Below are positions 44,944-54,161 of a stretch of DNA of 64,000 nucleotides, piece after piece. Made by a program: the position numbers and the translations under genes. The stretch's first letter is position 1. Every line of letters begins with the position of its first letter. Origin of the DNA: Deinococcus metalli. Its GTDB lineage: Bacteria; Deinococcota; Deinococci; Deinococcales; Deinococcaceae. Below the pieces are notes generated by a model that worked only from the letters and a program-made list of their open reading frames with translations, was not told where the DNA came from and did not search any database. The stretch covers positions 1 to 64,000 of the forward strand of contig NZ_JACHFK010000007.1 of NCBI RefSeq assembly GCF_014201805.1. Direction: 5' to 3'.

Positions 44944-46119
44944 TCAGCGGGCGTGCCACGGCCGGTCGGGAAGGCCGGCGATCGTGGCAGCCAGGTCGTG
45001 GGCGGTGGCGGGGCCGAGCGTGTCGGCGTGCGGGCCGCCCAGGAGCAGGTGGACGTGCGGGGCGACTTCCTCGTGCTGGGGCGGGGCATGGGGGTCGCCG
45101 GCGGGCAGCGCGAGCCACGCGCCGGGGACGTCGCTGGCGCTGTGGCCGGTCTCGAGGGCGGCGGTGCCCAGCGCGGGCAGGGATTCCATGGCGGCCACGA
45201 GGTCTTCCAGCGTCTCGCGGCGCAGGCCGGTGGGAACGCCCGTGAGCCGGCCGCCGGCCGGGACGTACCCGGCGGGGTCGCGGTGATGGATGGGGGGGAT
45301 GACGGTGTACCCGCCGTGCTGGGGCCGCAGGGTCAGGCCGTGGGCGCGCAGCAGCGGCGTGGTGTCCTGGCTGGGGACATTCACTCGCGGGGACTGCCGG
45401 TATGCGCGGGCGTGCGTGGTGTGGACGCCCAGGTCGTGCTCGGCCGCGCCGGGGCCGTCCGCGCCGAGGGCGACCACGATGGTCTGCGCGGCGACATGGT
45501 GCGTTTCGTGCACCACGACGCGGTGCGTATTCGTGACGGTGAGGCGCTCGAGGCGTACGCGGCCGGGGCCGTGCAGGTGCGCGCGTGTGTTCAGCAGCAG
45601 GTCGGCGCCCAGGCGGATGGCGGCCTGCGCGGCATTCAGGGCCAGCGCGCCGGGCCGGTACGTGGCGGCCTGCTCGTCCACGGTGGCCCACGGCAGGGCG
45701 GCCGGGTCGACCATGGCCGGGTCGAGGTTCAGGTCACGGCTGGGACGGCGCTGCGCGCCGGGCGTGGCGTGTAGGTCGATCAGCGGGCGCGTCTGGAACG
45801 ACACGTCTCCGAAGGCCGTCTCCAGCTGCGCCCGCACCCAGCGGGCCTCGGCATGGCGCGGGGCCGGCACGTCCAGCGCCGTCCACACGCCGGGCGCGAG
45901 CAGGGTCGCGCCGTCCTCGTTCGGGAGGCCGCCCGCCTCGACCAGCAGCACGCTCAGGGCCGGCGCGAGCTGGCGCAGGGCGTGGGCGCAGAGGGTGCCC
46001 ATGCGGCCGGCGCCGAGCACCAGCACGTCGTACTCGCGCGCCTCGAAGGGCTGGCCGGTGTGCGCCCAGACCCGGCCGGGCGCGCGGTGTGGGAAGTCGG
46101 AGTGCATGAGGAGCATCAT
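44944..46119 (-). CDS. FAD-dependent oxidoreductase (DAO/glycine oxidase-like)
   Basis: 391 residues (379 if the ATG at 46107 is used). FAD-binding Rossmann motif DVLVLGAGRMGTLCAHAL near residue 30 and an acidic end LLVEAGGLPNEDGATLLAPG are followed by a substrate domain. C-terminal LGGPHADTLGPATAHDLAATIAG is typical of D-amino-acid/glycine/sarcosine oxidase folds. His-rich loops (VVHETHHV, PPIHHRDP) are unusual. The oxidised substrate is unknown. No clear ribosome site or -10 discriminates between the two starts. It is divergent from the SpoIID gene. Confidence 0.8.
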   Translation of the reverse strand: MMLLMHSDFPHRAPGRVWAHTGQPFEAREYDVLVLGAGRMGTLCAHALRQLAPALSVLLVEAGGLPNEDGATLLAPGVWTALDVPAPRHAEARWVRAQLETAFGDVSFQTRPLIDLHATPGAQRRPSRDLNLDPAMVDPAALPWATVDEQAATYRPGALALNAAQAAIRLGADLLLNTRAHLHGPGRVRLERLTVTNTHRVVVHETHHVAAQTIVVALGADGPGAAEHDLGVHTTHARAYRQSPRVNVPSQDTTPLLRAHGLTLRPQHGGYTVIPPIHHRDPAGYVPAGGRLTGVPTGLRRETLEDLVAAMESLPALGTAALETGHSASDVPGAWLALPAGDPHAPPQHEEVAPHVHLLLGGPHADTLGPATAHDLAATIAGLPDRPWHAR

Positions 46120-46203
46120 CCCGCGTCCGGCGCGCGTGCGGGGGCGCGCCTCTCACGGTTCTGTCAGGGCGCTGAGAACTGCCGCTGCGTATACTCGCCC
46201 AAG

Positions 46204-47439
46204 ATGCGTTCTGTGCTGCGTTCCTGCCACTTGATCCTGCCGTCCCTGGCCCTGCTGGGGGCGGGCAGCGTGGCGCACGCGCTGAACGTTCGCGTGCTGG
46301 TCGGAAGCGGGCCGCAGCTCACGGTGCGGGTGCCGGTCCGGCCCGCCGCGTCCGGCCTGGGCGGCGCGCCGCTGGGCGGAGCGTCGCCGCTGCCGCTGGC
46401 CGCGTGGACCGTCGGGCTCAGCGCGGACGGCGCGCGCCTGACCCTGAACGGCCAGGACGCCGGGAACGCGGCGCTGTACCTGCCGCCCGCGCCCGGCAGC
46501 GTCGTCGAGATTGCCGGCAAGACCTACCGGGGCGGCGTGCAGCTGCGCGCCGCGGCGGGGCAGGTGCAGGCGATCAACGTGGTGGACGTCGAGGACTACG
46601 TGCGTTCGGTGGTGCCCGCCGAGATGCCCACGTCGTGGCCGGGCGCGGCGCTGGGGGCACAGGCGGTGATTGCGCGCACGTACGTGGCGGCGCACGTCAA
46701 CCCGGCCGCGCCCTACGACACCTGCGCGACCGAGAGCTGCCAGGTGTACCCCGGGGTCGGCGCCGAGACGCCCGCGTCGGACGCGGCGGTGGCGGCCACG
46801 CGCGCGCAGGTCGTCGCGTACGGTGGTCAGCCGGCCAGCACGTACTTCAGCGCGGATTCCGGCGGGTACACGGCGTCCAGCGCCGAGGTCTGGGGCCGGG
46901 GCCTGCCGTACCTGCCCGCGCAGAGTGATCCCTTCTCGGCCGGCAGTCCCCGCGCCCACTGGCGCCTGGAGGTCGGCGCCGCGAAGGTGGCCGAGGTCGC
47001 TGCGCGGTACCGCGTGCAGGTCGGAGCGGTGCAGTCCGTCGTGGTGACGCGCTCGAGCCCGTCGGGGCGGCCGCTGGAGATCACGCTGAGCGGCGCGGCC
47101 GGCACGGCGCGCATCGACGGCGCGAACGCCGGGGGCTTCATCCGCTCGCTGGGTGCCGCCGGCACGCGCGTGACGCTGAACAGCGCCGCGCTCGCGGCGG
47201 GCGGTCCGCTGGTCGTCGAGGGCAGCGGCGCCGGGCACGGCGTGGGGCTGTCGCAGTACGGCGCGCTGGGCCTGGCGCGCCAGGGCTACAGCCACCTGTA
47301 CGTGCTGGGCTTCTACTACCCCGGCACCAGCCTCAGCACCCTGACGGGCCGCGCGGCGGGCGGCGCCGTGCTGGCCGGTGCGGGCGCGCTCCCGCAGCCC
47401 GGTACCGCGCTCGCCCTGCGTCCGGACGGCGCCCTGTGA
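46204..47439 (+). CDS. SpoIID/LytB-domain secreted protein
   Basis: 411 residues with a Sec signal peptide (cleavage after VAHA, about residue 24). The SpoIID domain is recognised by NVVDVEDYVRSVVPAEMP, WPGAALGAQAVIARTYV, DTCATESCQVYPGVGAET, YFSADSGGYTASSAEVWG and the C-terminal GSGAGHGVGLSQYGALGLA. SpoIID proteins are lytic enzymes acting on peptidoglycan glycan strands with stripped peptides. TATACT ends 8 nt before ATG 46204. Its stop overlaps the GTG of the LptD-like gene, coupling a cell-wall enzyme to an outer-membrane assembly protein. Confidence 0.9.
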   Translation: MRSVLRSCHLILPSLALLGAGSVAHALNVRVLVGSGPQLTVRVPVRPAASGLGGAPLGGASPLPLAAWTVGLSADGARLTLNGQDAGNAALYLPPAPGSVVEIAGKTYRGGVQLRAAAGQVQAINVVDVEDYVRSVVPAEMPTSWPGAALGAQAVIARTYVAAHVNPAAPYDTCATESCQVYPGVGAETPASDAAVAATRAQVVAYGGQPASTYFSADSGGYTASSAEVWGRGLPYLPAQSDPFSAGSPRAHWRLEVGAAKVAEVAARYRVQVGAVQSVVVTRSSPSGRPLEITLSGAAGTARIDGANAGGFIRSLGAAGTRVTLNSAALAAGGPLVVEGSGAGHGVGLSQYGALGLARQGYSHLYVLGFYYPGTSLSTLTGRAAGGAVLAGAGALPQPGTALALRPDGAL

Positions 47440-50400
47440 GCGGGGGCGTGCCGGGCCGGCCGCTGGGCCGGCGGGCCCGGAAGCGCGCGCAGAGCGCCGC
47501 CCTCACGCTGGCGCTGCTGGGCCTGCTGGGCGGCGCGGCCGGGGCGCGCACCGTGCGGATCGTCACCGCGGACACGCTGGAACTCCGCAACGTCGAGAAC
47601 CAGGAACTCGTCGTCATCGGCGGCGAGATGGTCGAGCTGCGGGTGGACGACGACGTCGTGCGCGCCAAGCGCGTGGAGTTCAACCGCACCAAACGCACCC
47701 TGACCCTGGTGGGGCAGGCCACCTACCGCAGCGCCAAGGACGGGCAGGTGATGACCGGCGAGAACCTCGTCGTGGACCTGGGCGAGGAGCAGGTCACGGG
47801 CGAGGACGTCCTGATGAGCGACGCCGACCTGGAGATCCGCGGCGCGCAGATCGAGCGCATCCCGGGCCAGCTCAAGGCCACGGACGGTTACTTCACCACG
47901 TGTGCCCGCTGCGGGCGGACGCCCAACGACTACGCGTTCCGCGCCAAGCGCATCCTGATGTACCCCGGCGACCGGCTGGTCGCGTATGACGCGCAGCTGC
48001 TGATCGCGGACGCGCCGGTGCTGTTCCTGCCGGTCGTGGTGATTCCCCTGAACGACGCCGACCGCCAGCCGCGGCTGCTGATCGGGCAGGGCGCGGACGA
48101 CGGCGTGACCGTCGAGGCGGACCTGCCGTTCTCGATCGGGTCGAGCACGCTGGGCACCACGCTGCTGCGCTACTACCAGAACCGCAACCCCAGCGTGGGC
48201 TACGGCGTGTCGCTGCGCTCCTACGCCCCGGCGCCGTACGTGGACCGCGTGAACCTCTACACGCTGGTCAGTCCGCGCCCGTTCCTGAACGGCGTGCAGC
48301 AGCCCGGCGACGACGTTGACTTCGTGCTGGGCGTGACGGGCCGCGTGCCGCTGGAGTCCGCGCTCAAGGACCTGGAGTACTCGCTGGACGTGACGCGGCG
48401 CGACATCGGGCGCTCCGCCACCGATCCGGACCGCGGCGTCACGAACGTCACCTTCGGCGCGAAGGTCGACTATCCGCTGTTCACGGCCGAGTTCAACTAC
48501 GTGGACCGCTACGGCCCGGCCCCCACCACGCCGCTGCCCACCCCGCTGAAGCTGCCGGAGGTCGTGGTCGATCCCAAGCCGTACACGCGCGGGAACCTCA
48601 GCACGGACTTCCGCTTCAGCGCCGGGCGCTACATGGCGCAGAGCAACCCCCTGTCGCCCAGCGCGACGAAGCAGGGCATCAACATCACCACCACGCGCCT
48701 GGAGGAAAGCCACTCCATCGCCTTCACCGCGCAGCCGTGGAAAAACGCGGACCTGAGCCTCACGAACACGTACACCGGGCGCTTCTACGGCACCGGCGCG
48801 CGGACCGTGCAGCTGAACCTGGGCGCCACCCTGACCCAGCGCTTCAACACGACCAACACCGTGCAGCTGAGCGCCGGTTACACCCGCAACGAGGGCACCA
48901 GCCCGTTCGCCTTCGACGCGGTCACGCGCCTGCTCAGCGCGCCGCTGGGCGTGACCCTCCAGACGGTGCCGGTGAAGGACGTGCGCTTCGGCATCCAGTA
49001 CCGGCGCGACCTGTTTCTGTCGCCCACGCAGCAGGCGCCCACGACCTTCACGCTGGACGTGACGCGCCTGCCCGTGAACGTCACGTCTCAGCTGGGCTAC
49101 AACTTCATCACCAAGCAGCTCGAGACCTTCTCGTACACGGTGACGCTCAGCGACCCGCAGTCGAACGTGCTGACCTACGTGCCGGCGCAGCCCGCCCAGC
49201 CGGCCAGTTCCCAGGGGGGCGCGGCGACACCGACCACCGCCGACGCGGCCACGGCCGGAGACGCGCCGACGGCCAGCGCGTCTCCGACGACCCCGGCCAC
49301 AGGCACCCCGGCCGAATCCACGACCACGCCGCCCGCGACCACGGCGCCCACGACGCCGCCCGTGACGACACAACCAGCCCCGACGGTGCCCGACCCGGCC
49401 GTCGCAGCCGAGCCGCCGGCGCCCGCCACGCCCACCCCGGCCGTGGAGGCCCCGGCGTCCAGCGGCGGCGCGCCCGCGTCCACCGTTCCCGCCTCCACCA
49501 CGCCGGCCGGACCGGTCACGGCGGCCGAGCCCGCGCGGGCCGCGTACTACCGCCGCAGCAGCCGCTGGCCCGCGCCGAACCTCACGCTGACCTTCACGGG
49601 CGGCTACAGCCGCGCGACCGGCTACGCGCCCTTCACGGCGCGGGCCACCGTGACCGGGGACGTCCGCACGAACTCGTTCTCGGTGTATGCCACGCAGGAC
49701 ATCCAGAATCAGCGGCTGGACAACGTGGGCTTCAGCGTGAACGCGGCCGTCACGCGCGACACCGTGCTCAACCCGCTGTCCGTCAGCGCCACCGAGGCGC
49801 TGTACCTCACCACCGGCCGGGTGGCGGGCACCGCGACCGTGACGTGGCGCAACCGCTACCAGCTCTCGGCCACGCACGACCTGCTGCTCACCCGTCCGGC
49901 CGCCGCCACCGACAGCGGGACCGTGAATTTCAGCGTCGGCACCACCGGTGGCAGCGCGACGTCGTGGCAGCTGACGTACGGCGGCCGCTACGACCTGGTG
50001 CGCGGCGGGTTCACGCAGCCCACCGTGTCCGGCTCGCTGAGCGCCACCCGTCCCGGCGAGCGCCTGGCCCTCAGTGCCGTGGTGAACGTGCCGGGCCTGG
50101 ACCAGCCGCGCACGGAACTGGCGCGCGCCGACGCGGACCTGTCGTGGCAGTTCGGCAGCCGAGCCGCCATCTCGGGCCGGGCGGTATACACCAGCTTTCG
50201 CAACCCCGCCGACGACAAGAAGAACGAGACGTTGCAGCTCAGTCCGGTGCGCGCCACGGTCGGGATCGGCCGCAAGGGCGAGCGCCCCGGCGCGTACGTC
50301 ACGGTGGGCCTGAGCCAGAACTTCAGCTGGGTGGACGGCGTGCGGCAGAACCCCACGCCGCTGGCGCCCGTGATCGGCCTGACCATCGACCGCTGCTGCT

Positions 50401-50534
50401 GGGCGCTGCAGGCTGAGGCCGACCTGGGCCTGGGCCGCTACCGCCTGGCGGTCGGCCTGCCCGGCCAGAACGCGTACCCGCTGTTCGACCTGACCGGCAC
50501 GGGCTTCGAGGTGCCGCTCCTGAACACGCCGTGA
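47436..50534 (+). CDS. LptD/OstA-like outer-membrane assembly protein
   Basis: 1032 residues from GTG 47436, which overlaps the SpoIID stop (GTGA). A signal segment (to about residue 37) is followed by an OstA/LptA-like beta domain (about 40-180: VRIVTADTLELRNVENQELVV, GQATYRSAKDGQVMTGENL) with a CARCGR motif. Long beta-barrel-like alternating repeats follow (LSLTNTYTGRFYGTGARTV, NTVQLSAGYTRNEG). A Pro/Thr/Ala-rich insertion of about 120 residues lies at about 580-700. LptD inserts LPS in Gram-negatives. In Deinococci, which are not known to make LPS, it may place another glycolipid. lptB is at 4111. Confidence 0.82.
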   Translation: MSGGVPGRPLGRRARKRAQSAALTLALLGLLGGAAGARTVRIVTADTLELRNVENQELVVIGGEMVELRVDDDVVRAKRVEFNRTKRTLTLVGQATYRSAKDGQVMTGENLVVDLGEEQVTGEDVLMSDADLEIRGAQIERIPGQLKATDGYFTTCARCGRTPNDYAFRAKRILMYPGDRLVAYDAQLLIADAPVLFLPVVVIPLNDADRQPRLLIGQGADDGVTVEADLPFSIGSSTLGTTLLRYYQNRNPSVGYGVSLRSYAPAPYVDRVNLYTLVSPRPFLNGVQQPGDDVDFVLGVTGRVPLESALKDLEYSLDVTRRDIGRSATDPDRGVTNVTFGAKVDYPLFTAEFNYVDRYGPAPTTPLPTPLKLPEVVVDPKPYTRGNLSTDFRFSAGRYMAQSNPLSPSATKQGINITTTRLEESHSIAFTAQPWKNADLSLTNTYTGRFYGTGARTVQLNLGATLTQRFNTTNTVQLSAGYTRNEGTSPFAFDAVTRLLSAPLGVTLQTVPVKDVRFGIQYRRDLFLSPTQQAPTTFTLDVTRLPVNVTSQLGYNFITKQLETFSYTVTLSDPQSNVLTYVPAQPAQPASSQGGAATPTTADAATAGDAPTASASPTTPATGTPAESTTTPPATTAPTTPPVTTQPAPTVPDPAVAAEPPAPATPTPAVEAPASSGGAPASTVPASTTPAGPVTAAEPARAAYYRRSSRWPAPNLTLTFTGGYSRATGYAPFTARATVTGDVRTNSFSVYATQDIQNQRLDNVGFSVNAAVTRDTVLNPLSVSATEALYLTTGRVAGTATVTWRNRYQLSATHDLLLTRPAAATDSGTVNFSVGTTGGSATSWQLTYGGRYDLVRGGFTQPTVSGSLSATRPGERLALSAVVNVPGLDQPRTELARADADLSWQFGSRAAISGRAVYTSFRNPADDKKNETLQLSPVRATVGIGRKGERPGAYVTVGLSQNFSWVDGVRQNPTPLAPVIGLTIDRCCWALQAEADLGLGRYRLAVGLPGQNAYPLFDLTGTGFEVPLLNTP

Positions 50535-50568
50535 CCGTCCACGTCCCACCCGATCCCGGAGGTTCCCC

Positions 50569-51648
50569 GTGAAGCGCTTTTCCCTGCTGGCCCTGCCCCT
50601 GCTGCTGGCCGCGTGCACCGGCACCGAGGAGACCGTTCCCGGCCCGCGGCTGGCGCTGCTCCTCGACAGCGGCCAGACCATCCGCACCCTGACTCCCAAC
50701 GACAGCCTGACGCCCGCGCCGATCACCGGCGACACCTCGGCGTCCGTGCCGGCCGACAGCGGTCCGGCGGTGGCGGTGGACACGCTGCCCAGCGGCCTGC
50801 AACTCGCCCTGACCCTCACCCCGCGGGTGGAGGCGCGCACCAACCCGCTCGCGGCCGGTACGCCCTACGCGGCGCCCACCTTCACGCCGGTGTGCCTGAT
50901 CCAGACTGCGGTGAGCGCGGCGCGCACCCGCCTGCTGACCCTCAGCGCGTGCCCGAACGGCCCGCAGCAACTCGCGCTGTACAGCGACGCCGGCACGCTG
51001 ATCTGGACGGCGCTGCTGCCCACCTACCTGCCGCCCAGCCCCGGCACCGACACGCCGCCCATCCGTCTGGCGGTCAGTGGCGACGTCGGCGTGGTCGCGC
51101 GGCCGCGCGTGGGCGGCGGCAGCGAGATCATGCGCGCCGCCGTCCAGAACGCCGGAGACGCCACGGCCGTGGTCAGCACGCCCATCCCCACGCCGGCGAT
51201 CCGCGACCTGGCGCCCTACGGTTCGGACATCGTGGCCGCCACGGACAGCGGTCTGCAGAAACTCCGCCCCACCGGCGAGCCCGACGCCACCACCACGCTG
51301 AACGCCTTCGGCAAGACCCGCTATGACCGCGTGTGGAGCGCCGTGACCGGGTCCCGGGCGCTGCTGATCGCGTGGCCCAGCGACCGGGGGCTCGGCGTGG
51401 CCCAGCAACTGAAGGTGTGGGACGGCACGGGCGCGAACACCGCGACGGTGGACAGCTTCACCGACCTGCGCGACGTGACGGTGACGCTGGACGGCTACCT
51501 GTACGCCCTGACGGCCACGACCCTGAGCAGTTACGACACGGTGTTCGGCCTGAGCCAGGGCAACTGGCGGTCTCGCTCCCTGCTGACCGGCCTGAAAGAG
51601 GCCGTCGCGCTGACGTGGCTGCTGCCGGCCCCGACCACCACGCCCTGA
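50569..51648 (+). CDS. hypothetical lipoprotein with propeller-like repeats
   Basis: 359 residues. The lipoprotein signal ends in LLLAAC (Cys about 16). The mature part has regularly spaced beta segments (LALYSDAGTLIWTALLPTY, IVAATDSGLQKLRPTGE, VTVTLDGYLYALTATTLSSYD) suggesting a WD40- or PQQ-like propeller. No catalytic motif is visible. It begins with GTG after a GGAGG ribosome site, 34 nt behind the LptD-like gene, so it is probably in that operon and may act at the outer envelope. Confidence 0.72.
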   Translation: MKRFSLLALPLLLAACTGTEETVPGPRLALLLDSGQTIRTLTPNDSLTPAPITGDTSASVPADSGPAVAVDTLPSGLQLALTLTPRVEARTNPLAAGTPYAAPTFTPVCLIQTAVSAARTRLLTLSACPNGPQQLALYSDAGTLIWTALLPTYLPPSPGTDTPPIRLAVSGDVGVVARPRVGGGSEIMRAAVQNAGDATAVVSTPIPTPAIRDLAPYGSDIVAATDSGLQKLRPTGEPDATTTLNAFGKTRYDRVWSAVTGSRALLIAWPSDRGLGVAQQLKVWDGTGANTATVDSFTDLRDVTVTLDGYLYALTATTLSSYDTVFGLSQGNWRSRSLLTGLKEAVALTWLLPAPTTTP

Positions 51649-51663
51649 CGGCCCGCTCTGGCC

Positions 51664-52683
51664 TCAGCCGCCGGCGCCCAGCAGAGTCAGCAGCAGCGCC
51701 GCCACGCCGCCGCGCCCCCGCACCAGCGGCGCTCCGCCCCGCACCAGCAGGGTGACGGCCGTGCCGGTCGCCGGGTCGAAGCCCAGGCCCGTGCGGGTGC
51801 CGCGCGCCACGCCGTCGTGCCAGCGGACGCCGTCCGCGCCGCCGCTCACGAACCAGCCGGGGGCCACGCCCGACAGCAGCGGCGGCAGGCCCGCGGGCCG
51901 CGCGACGTCCTGCCAGTGCTGTCCTGCCCGGCCGTCCAGGTGCGCCTGCGCGAAGGTCAGCAGGTCGTCCGCCCGGCCGTACAGCCCGCCCGCGCCCACC
52001 AGCGGCCCGAAGCCCGTGAACTCGCGCGATCCGAGCACGCCGGACGGCGCGACCAGCGCGCCCACGTCCACCGGCCCGGTGCCCACGTCCAGGGCCAGCG
52101 GGCCGGTCACCCACGTGCGCAGCGCCCGCGCATAGCCGGCCGCGTCCGGCGCCTCGCCCGCCGCGTGCGCCAGGGCCAGCGCCAGCACGCCCACCCCCAG
52201 GTTCGAGTACCCGAAGCGCCCGCCAGGTCGTGCCCAGCGCCGCGCGCTGCCCAGCACGCCGGCCGCGCCCAGCGGCCCGTACGGATCGCTGAAATGCGTG
52301 AAGGTCGTGACGGCCACCCGCGCCGGGTGCAGCGGCAGGCCCGCCGTGTGCGTCGCCAGGGCGCGCGGGGTCACGAAGCGGGGCAGCGTCCGGACGGGGC
52401 CGCCCAGTGCCGCGAGGGGCGCGTCCCACTCCAGATGGCCGGCCCGCACCAGCGCGCCCGCCAGCGCGGCCGTGAAGGGCTTGGTCACGCTCGCCAGCTC
52501 AAAGGTGCCGGCCGCAGGCACGCCGCCCAGCCCGGTGACCGCCCGGCGCGGGCCGCGCGCCACGCCCAGCACGCCGCCCCGGCGCAGCAGGGCGCGCAGC
52601 GGCGAACGCAGCGGGCGGGCGTCCACCCCCAGCACGCCCGAGACCTCGTCCAGCGCCCGGGCCAGGGGATCACGGCGGAACAT
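51664..52683 (-). CDS. serine hydrolase of the beta-lactamase/class C family
   Basis: 339 residues. Active-site SxxK is ELASVTKPFTAALAG, the YxN element is FGYSNLGVG, and a third motif, RWHDGVARGT (HxG), stands where KTG or HxG is found in esterase/DD-peptidase relatives. No signal peptide is evident, so it may be cytoplasmic. TACCCT on the minus strand ends 6 nt before ATG 52683, favouring this start over ATG 52707. Substrate unknown; peptidase, esterase and beta-lactamase activities are all possible in the family. Confidence 0.84.
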   Translation of the reverse strand: MFRRDPLARALDEVSGVLGVDARPLRSPLRALLRRGGVLGVARGPRRAVTGLGGVPAAGTFELASVTKPFTAALAGALVRAGHLEWDAPLAALGGPVRTLPRFVTPRALATHTAGLPLHPARVAVTTFTHFSDPYGPLGAAGVLGSARRWARPGGRFGYSNLGVGVLALALAHAAGEAPDAAGYARALRTWVTGPLALDVGTGPVDVGALVAPSGVLGSREFTGFGPLVGAGGLYGRADDLLTFAQAHLDGRAGQHWQDVARPAGLPPLLSGVAPGWFVSGGADGVRWHDGVARGTRTGLGFDPATGTAVTLLVRGGAPLVRGRGGVAALLLTLLGAGG

Positions 52684-52720
52684 ACGCGCAGGGTAGCGCC
52701 GGGCCAACCGGCAGGGCAGG

Positions 52721-52805
52721 TATGATGGTCGCCGTCTCCTGCGCCGGACAGTCCTGCGGGCGGAAGGGCCGCCCGGGCCACGCCGCAGGAGCCACGGAGG
52801 AGCGC
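52721..52805 (+). promoter_or_regulatory. promoter and folded 5' leader of the rhodanese gene
   Basis: TATGAT (52721-52726) precedes a leader of about 73 nt. Two overlapping helices are possible: an 8-bp stem (52752-52759 with 52783-52790) and a 6-bp stem (52758-52763 with 52769-52774). They share two bases, so the forms compete. The GGAGG site at about 52797 follows. No known riboswitch consensus was recognised. Confidence 0.45.
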
Positions 52806-53198
52806 ATGGCTGCCAAGACCGCTGCCCAGATGGTGCAGGACGCGAAATCCCGCGTGCAGAACCTCACGCCCGAACAGGTCGCCGACGAACTCGCCCGCGG
52901 CGCGGTGCTGGTGGACATCCGCGAACCGGCCGAGCACGCGCAGACCGGCGTGATTCCCGGCAGCGTGTCCGCGCCGCGCGGCATGCTGGAGTTCTACGCC
53001 GACCCCAGCAGCCCCTACCACCGGCCCGAGTTCGATCCGGACCGGCGCGTGATCCTGCACTGCGCCGCGGGCGGGCGCTCCGCCCTGGCGGCCGACACGC
53101 TGCAACAGATGGGTTACACGAATGTCGCCCACCTGGACGGCGGCATCACCGCCTGGGCGGAAGCGGGGCAACCCGTCGAGAAGCCCGGCGCGTCCTGA
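52806..53198 (+). CDS. rhodanese-like domain protein
   Basis: 130 residues: a helical head (TAAQMVQDAKSRVQNLTPEQVADEL) and a single rhodanese domain with VDIREPAEHAQTGVIPGSV and the active-site loop ILHCAAGGRSALAA containing the catalytic Cys and the CxxGxR loop. It likely transfers sulfane sulfur or senses redox state in the cytoplasm. GGAGG ribosome site at ATG 52806. A gene of this size matches single-domain rhodaneses such as GlpE/PspE. The upstream leader is long for this window. Confidence 0.9.
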   Translation: MAAKTAAQMVQDAKSRVQNLTPEQVADELARGAVLVDIREPAEHAQTGVIPGSVSAPRGMLEFYADPSSPYHRPEFDPDRRVILHCAAGGRSALAADTLQQMGYTNVAHLDGGITAWAEAGQPVEKPGAS

Positions 53199-53201
53199 TC
53201 C

Positions 53202-54161
53202 TCACGGCAGGCGCAGTACCCGCACGTTGCCGTCCCGCGCGCTGAGGTAGCTCATGCGGGCGCCGTCGGGGCTGACCTGCCAGTCGGCCTGCCGGATCTG
53301 GTCGCCCAGGTCGCCCAGCGTCGTCCACGTGTTCGTCTGGGTGTCGAGCTGCCGCAGCACGTGGGGGCCGCCGTCCGCGCGCAGCGGAATGACCAGCAGG
53401 CGCCGGGCGTCGCGCCACAGGTACGCGCCGAATTCCGGCAGCCGGCGCGGAGCGCTCCCGTCCGTGCGCTGGAGCCACAGGCCGTTGCGGGCCTGGCTGT
53501 CGAAGGAGACCGTGTACGCGACCTGCGTCCGGCCCGGGCTGACCTGCACCGCGCGGAAGCCCAGGGCGGTCCGCAGCGTGCGGCGCGTTCCCGTCTGCAC
53601 GTCCAGCGTGAAGAGGTCGCGGTCACGGGCGCCGGCGCTGGTCTTGCCGCTCACCAGCAGCGTGCGGTCGTCCAGCCACGCGGTCGGCCCGCCGCCGTAC
53701 ACCGTCGCCACGCTGCGTGGCGCGGCGAACACGTCCGCGATGTAGATCTGCGTGACGCGGCGGTCGTAGTTGCCGGTGGTCGCGCTGCGGGCGTACGCGA
53801 GCCGCGTTTCAGCGCGGTTCCACACGACGTCGCCGCCGCGTGTGGGCAGCGTGAAGCGCCGGCCGTCGGCGAGCCGCGTCAGGGTGGTGGCCTCGCCCGT
53901 GCCGGGCCGCACCGACCACTTCAGGGCGGGCGAGTAGAACGCGACCGTGGCGTAGCGCCGCGTGACCGGACCGCCGCCCGCCGGCACCGTGTAGATGCCG
54001 GTGCTGGGCCGGGCCGGCGGGCCGTCCAGGAACAGCAGCGCCCTGGAGTCCGGCGTCCACACCGCGCCGGGACAGCACCCGCCCGAGAGGATCGGCTGAG
54101 ACGGCAGCGTGGCGGCGTGGGCCACGCCGCCCAGCACGGCGAGCAGCAGCGCCCGCTTCAC
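53202..54161 (-). CDS. secreted TolB/WD40-like propeller protein
   Basis: 319 residues with a short Sec signal (LLLAVLGGVAHA, to about residue 15). The remaining sequence shows propeller blades: GAVWTPDSRALLFLDGPP, DVVWNRAETRLAYARSA, AYLWRDARRLLVIPLRA and ADWQVSPDGARMSYLSARDG, each with the W-x-DG pattern. It resembles TolB-type or peptidase-associated propellers but lacks any hydrolase domain. GTG 54161 overlaps the stop of the M23 peptidase gene, so the two are coupled and probably act together in the envelope. Confidence 0.8.
   Translation of the reverse strand: MKRALLLAVLGGVAHAATLPSQPILSGGCCPGAVWTPDSRALLFLDGPPARPSTGIYTVPAGGGPVTRRYATVAFYSPALKWSVRPGTGEATTLTRLADGRRFTLPTRGGDVVWNRAETRLAYARSATTGNYDRRVTQIYIADVFAAPRSVATVYGGGPTAWLDDRTLLVSGKTSAGARDRDLFTLDVQTGTRRTLRTALGFRAVQVSPGRTQVAYTVSFDSQARNGLWLQRTDGSAPRRLPEFGAYLWRDARRLLVIPLRADGGPHVLRQLDTQTNTWTTLGDLGDQIRQADWQVSPDGARMSYLSARDGNVRVLRLP

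Noticed and set aside
47316..50843. 1175-codon open frame on the minus strand
   Set aside because: It is antisense to the LptD-like gene and adjoining ends; its Arg/His/Gly-rich translation has no domain pattern and arises from GC-rich codon bias.
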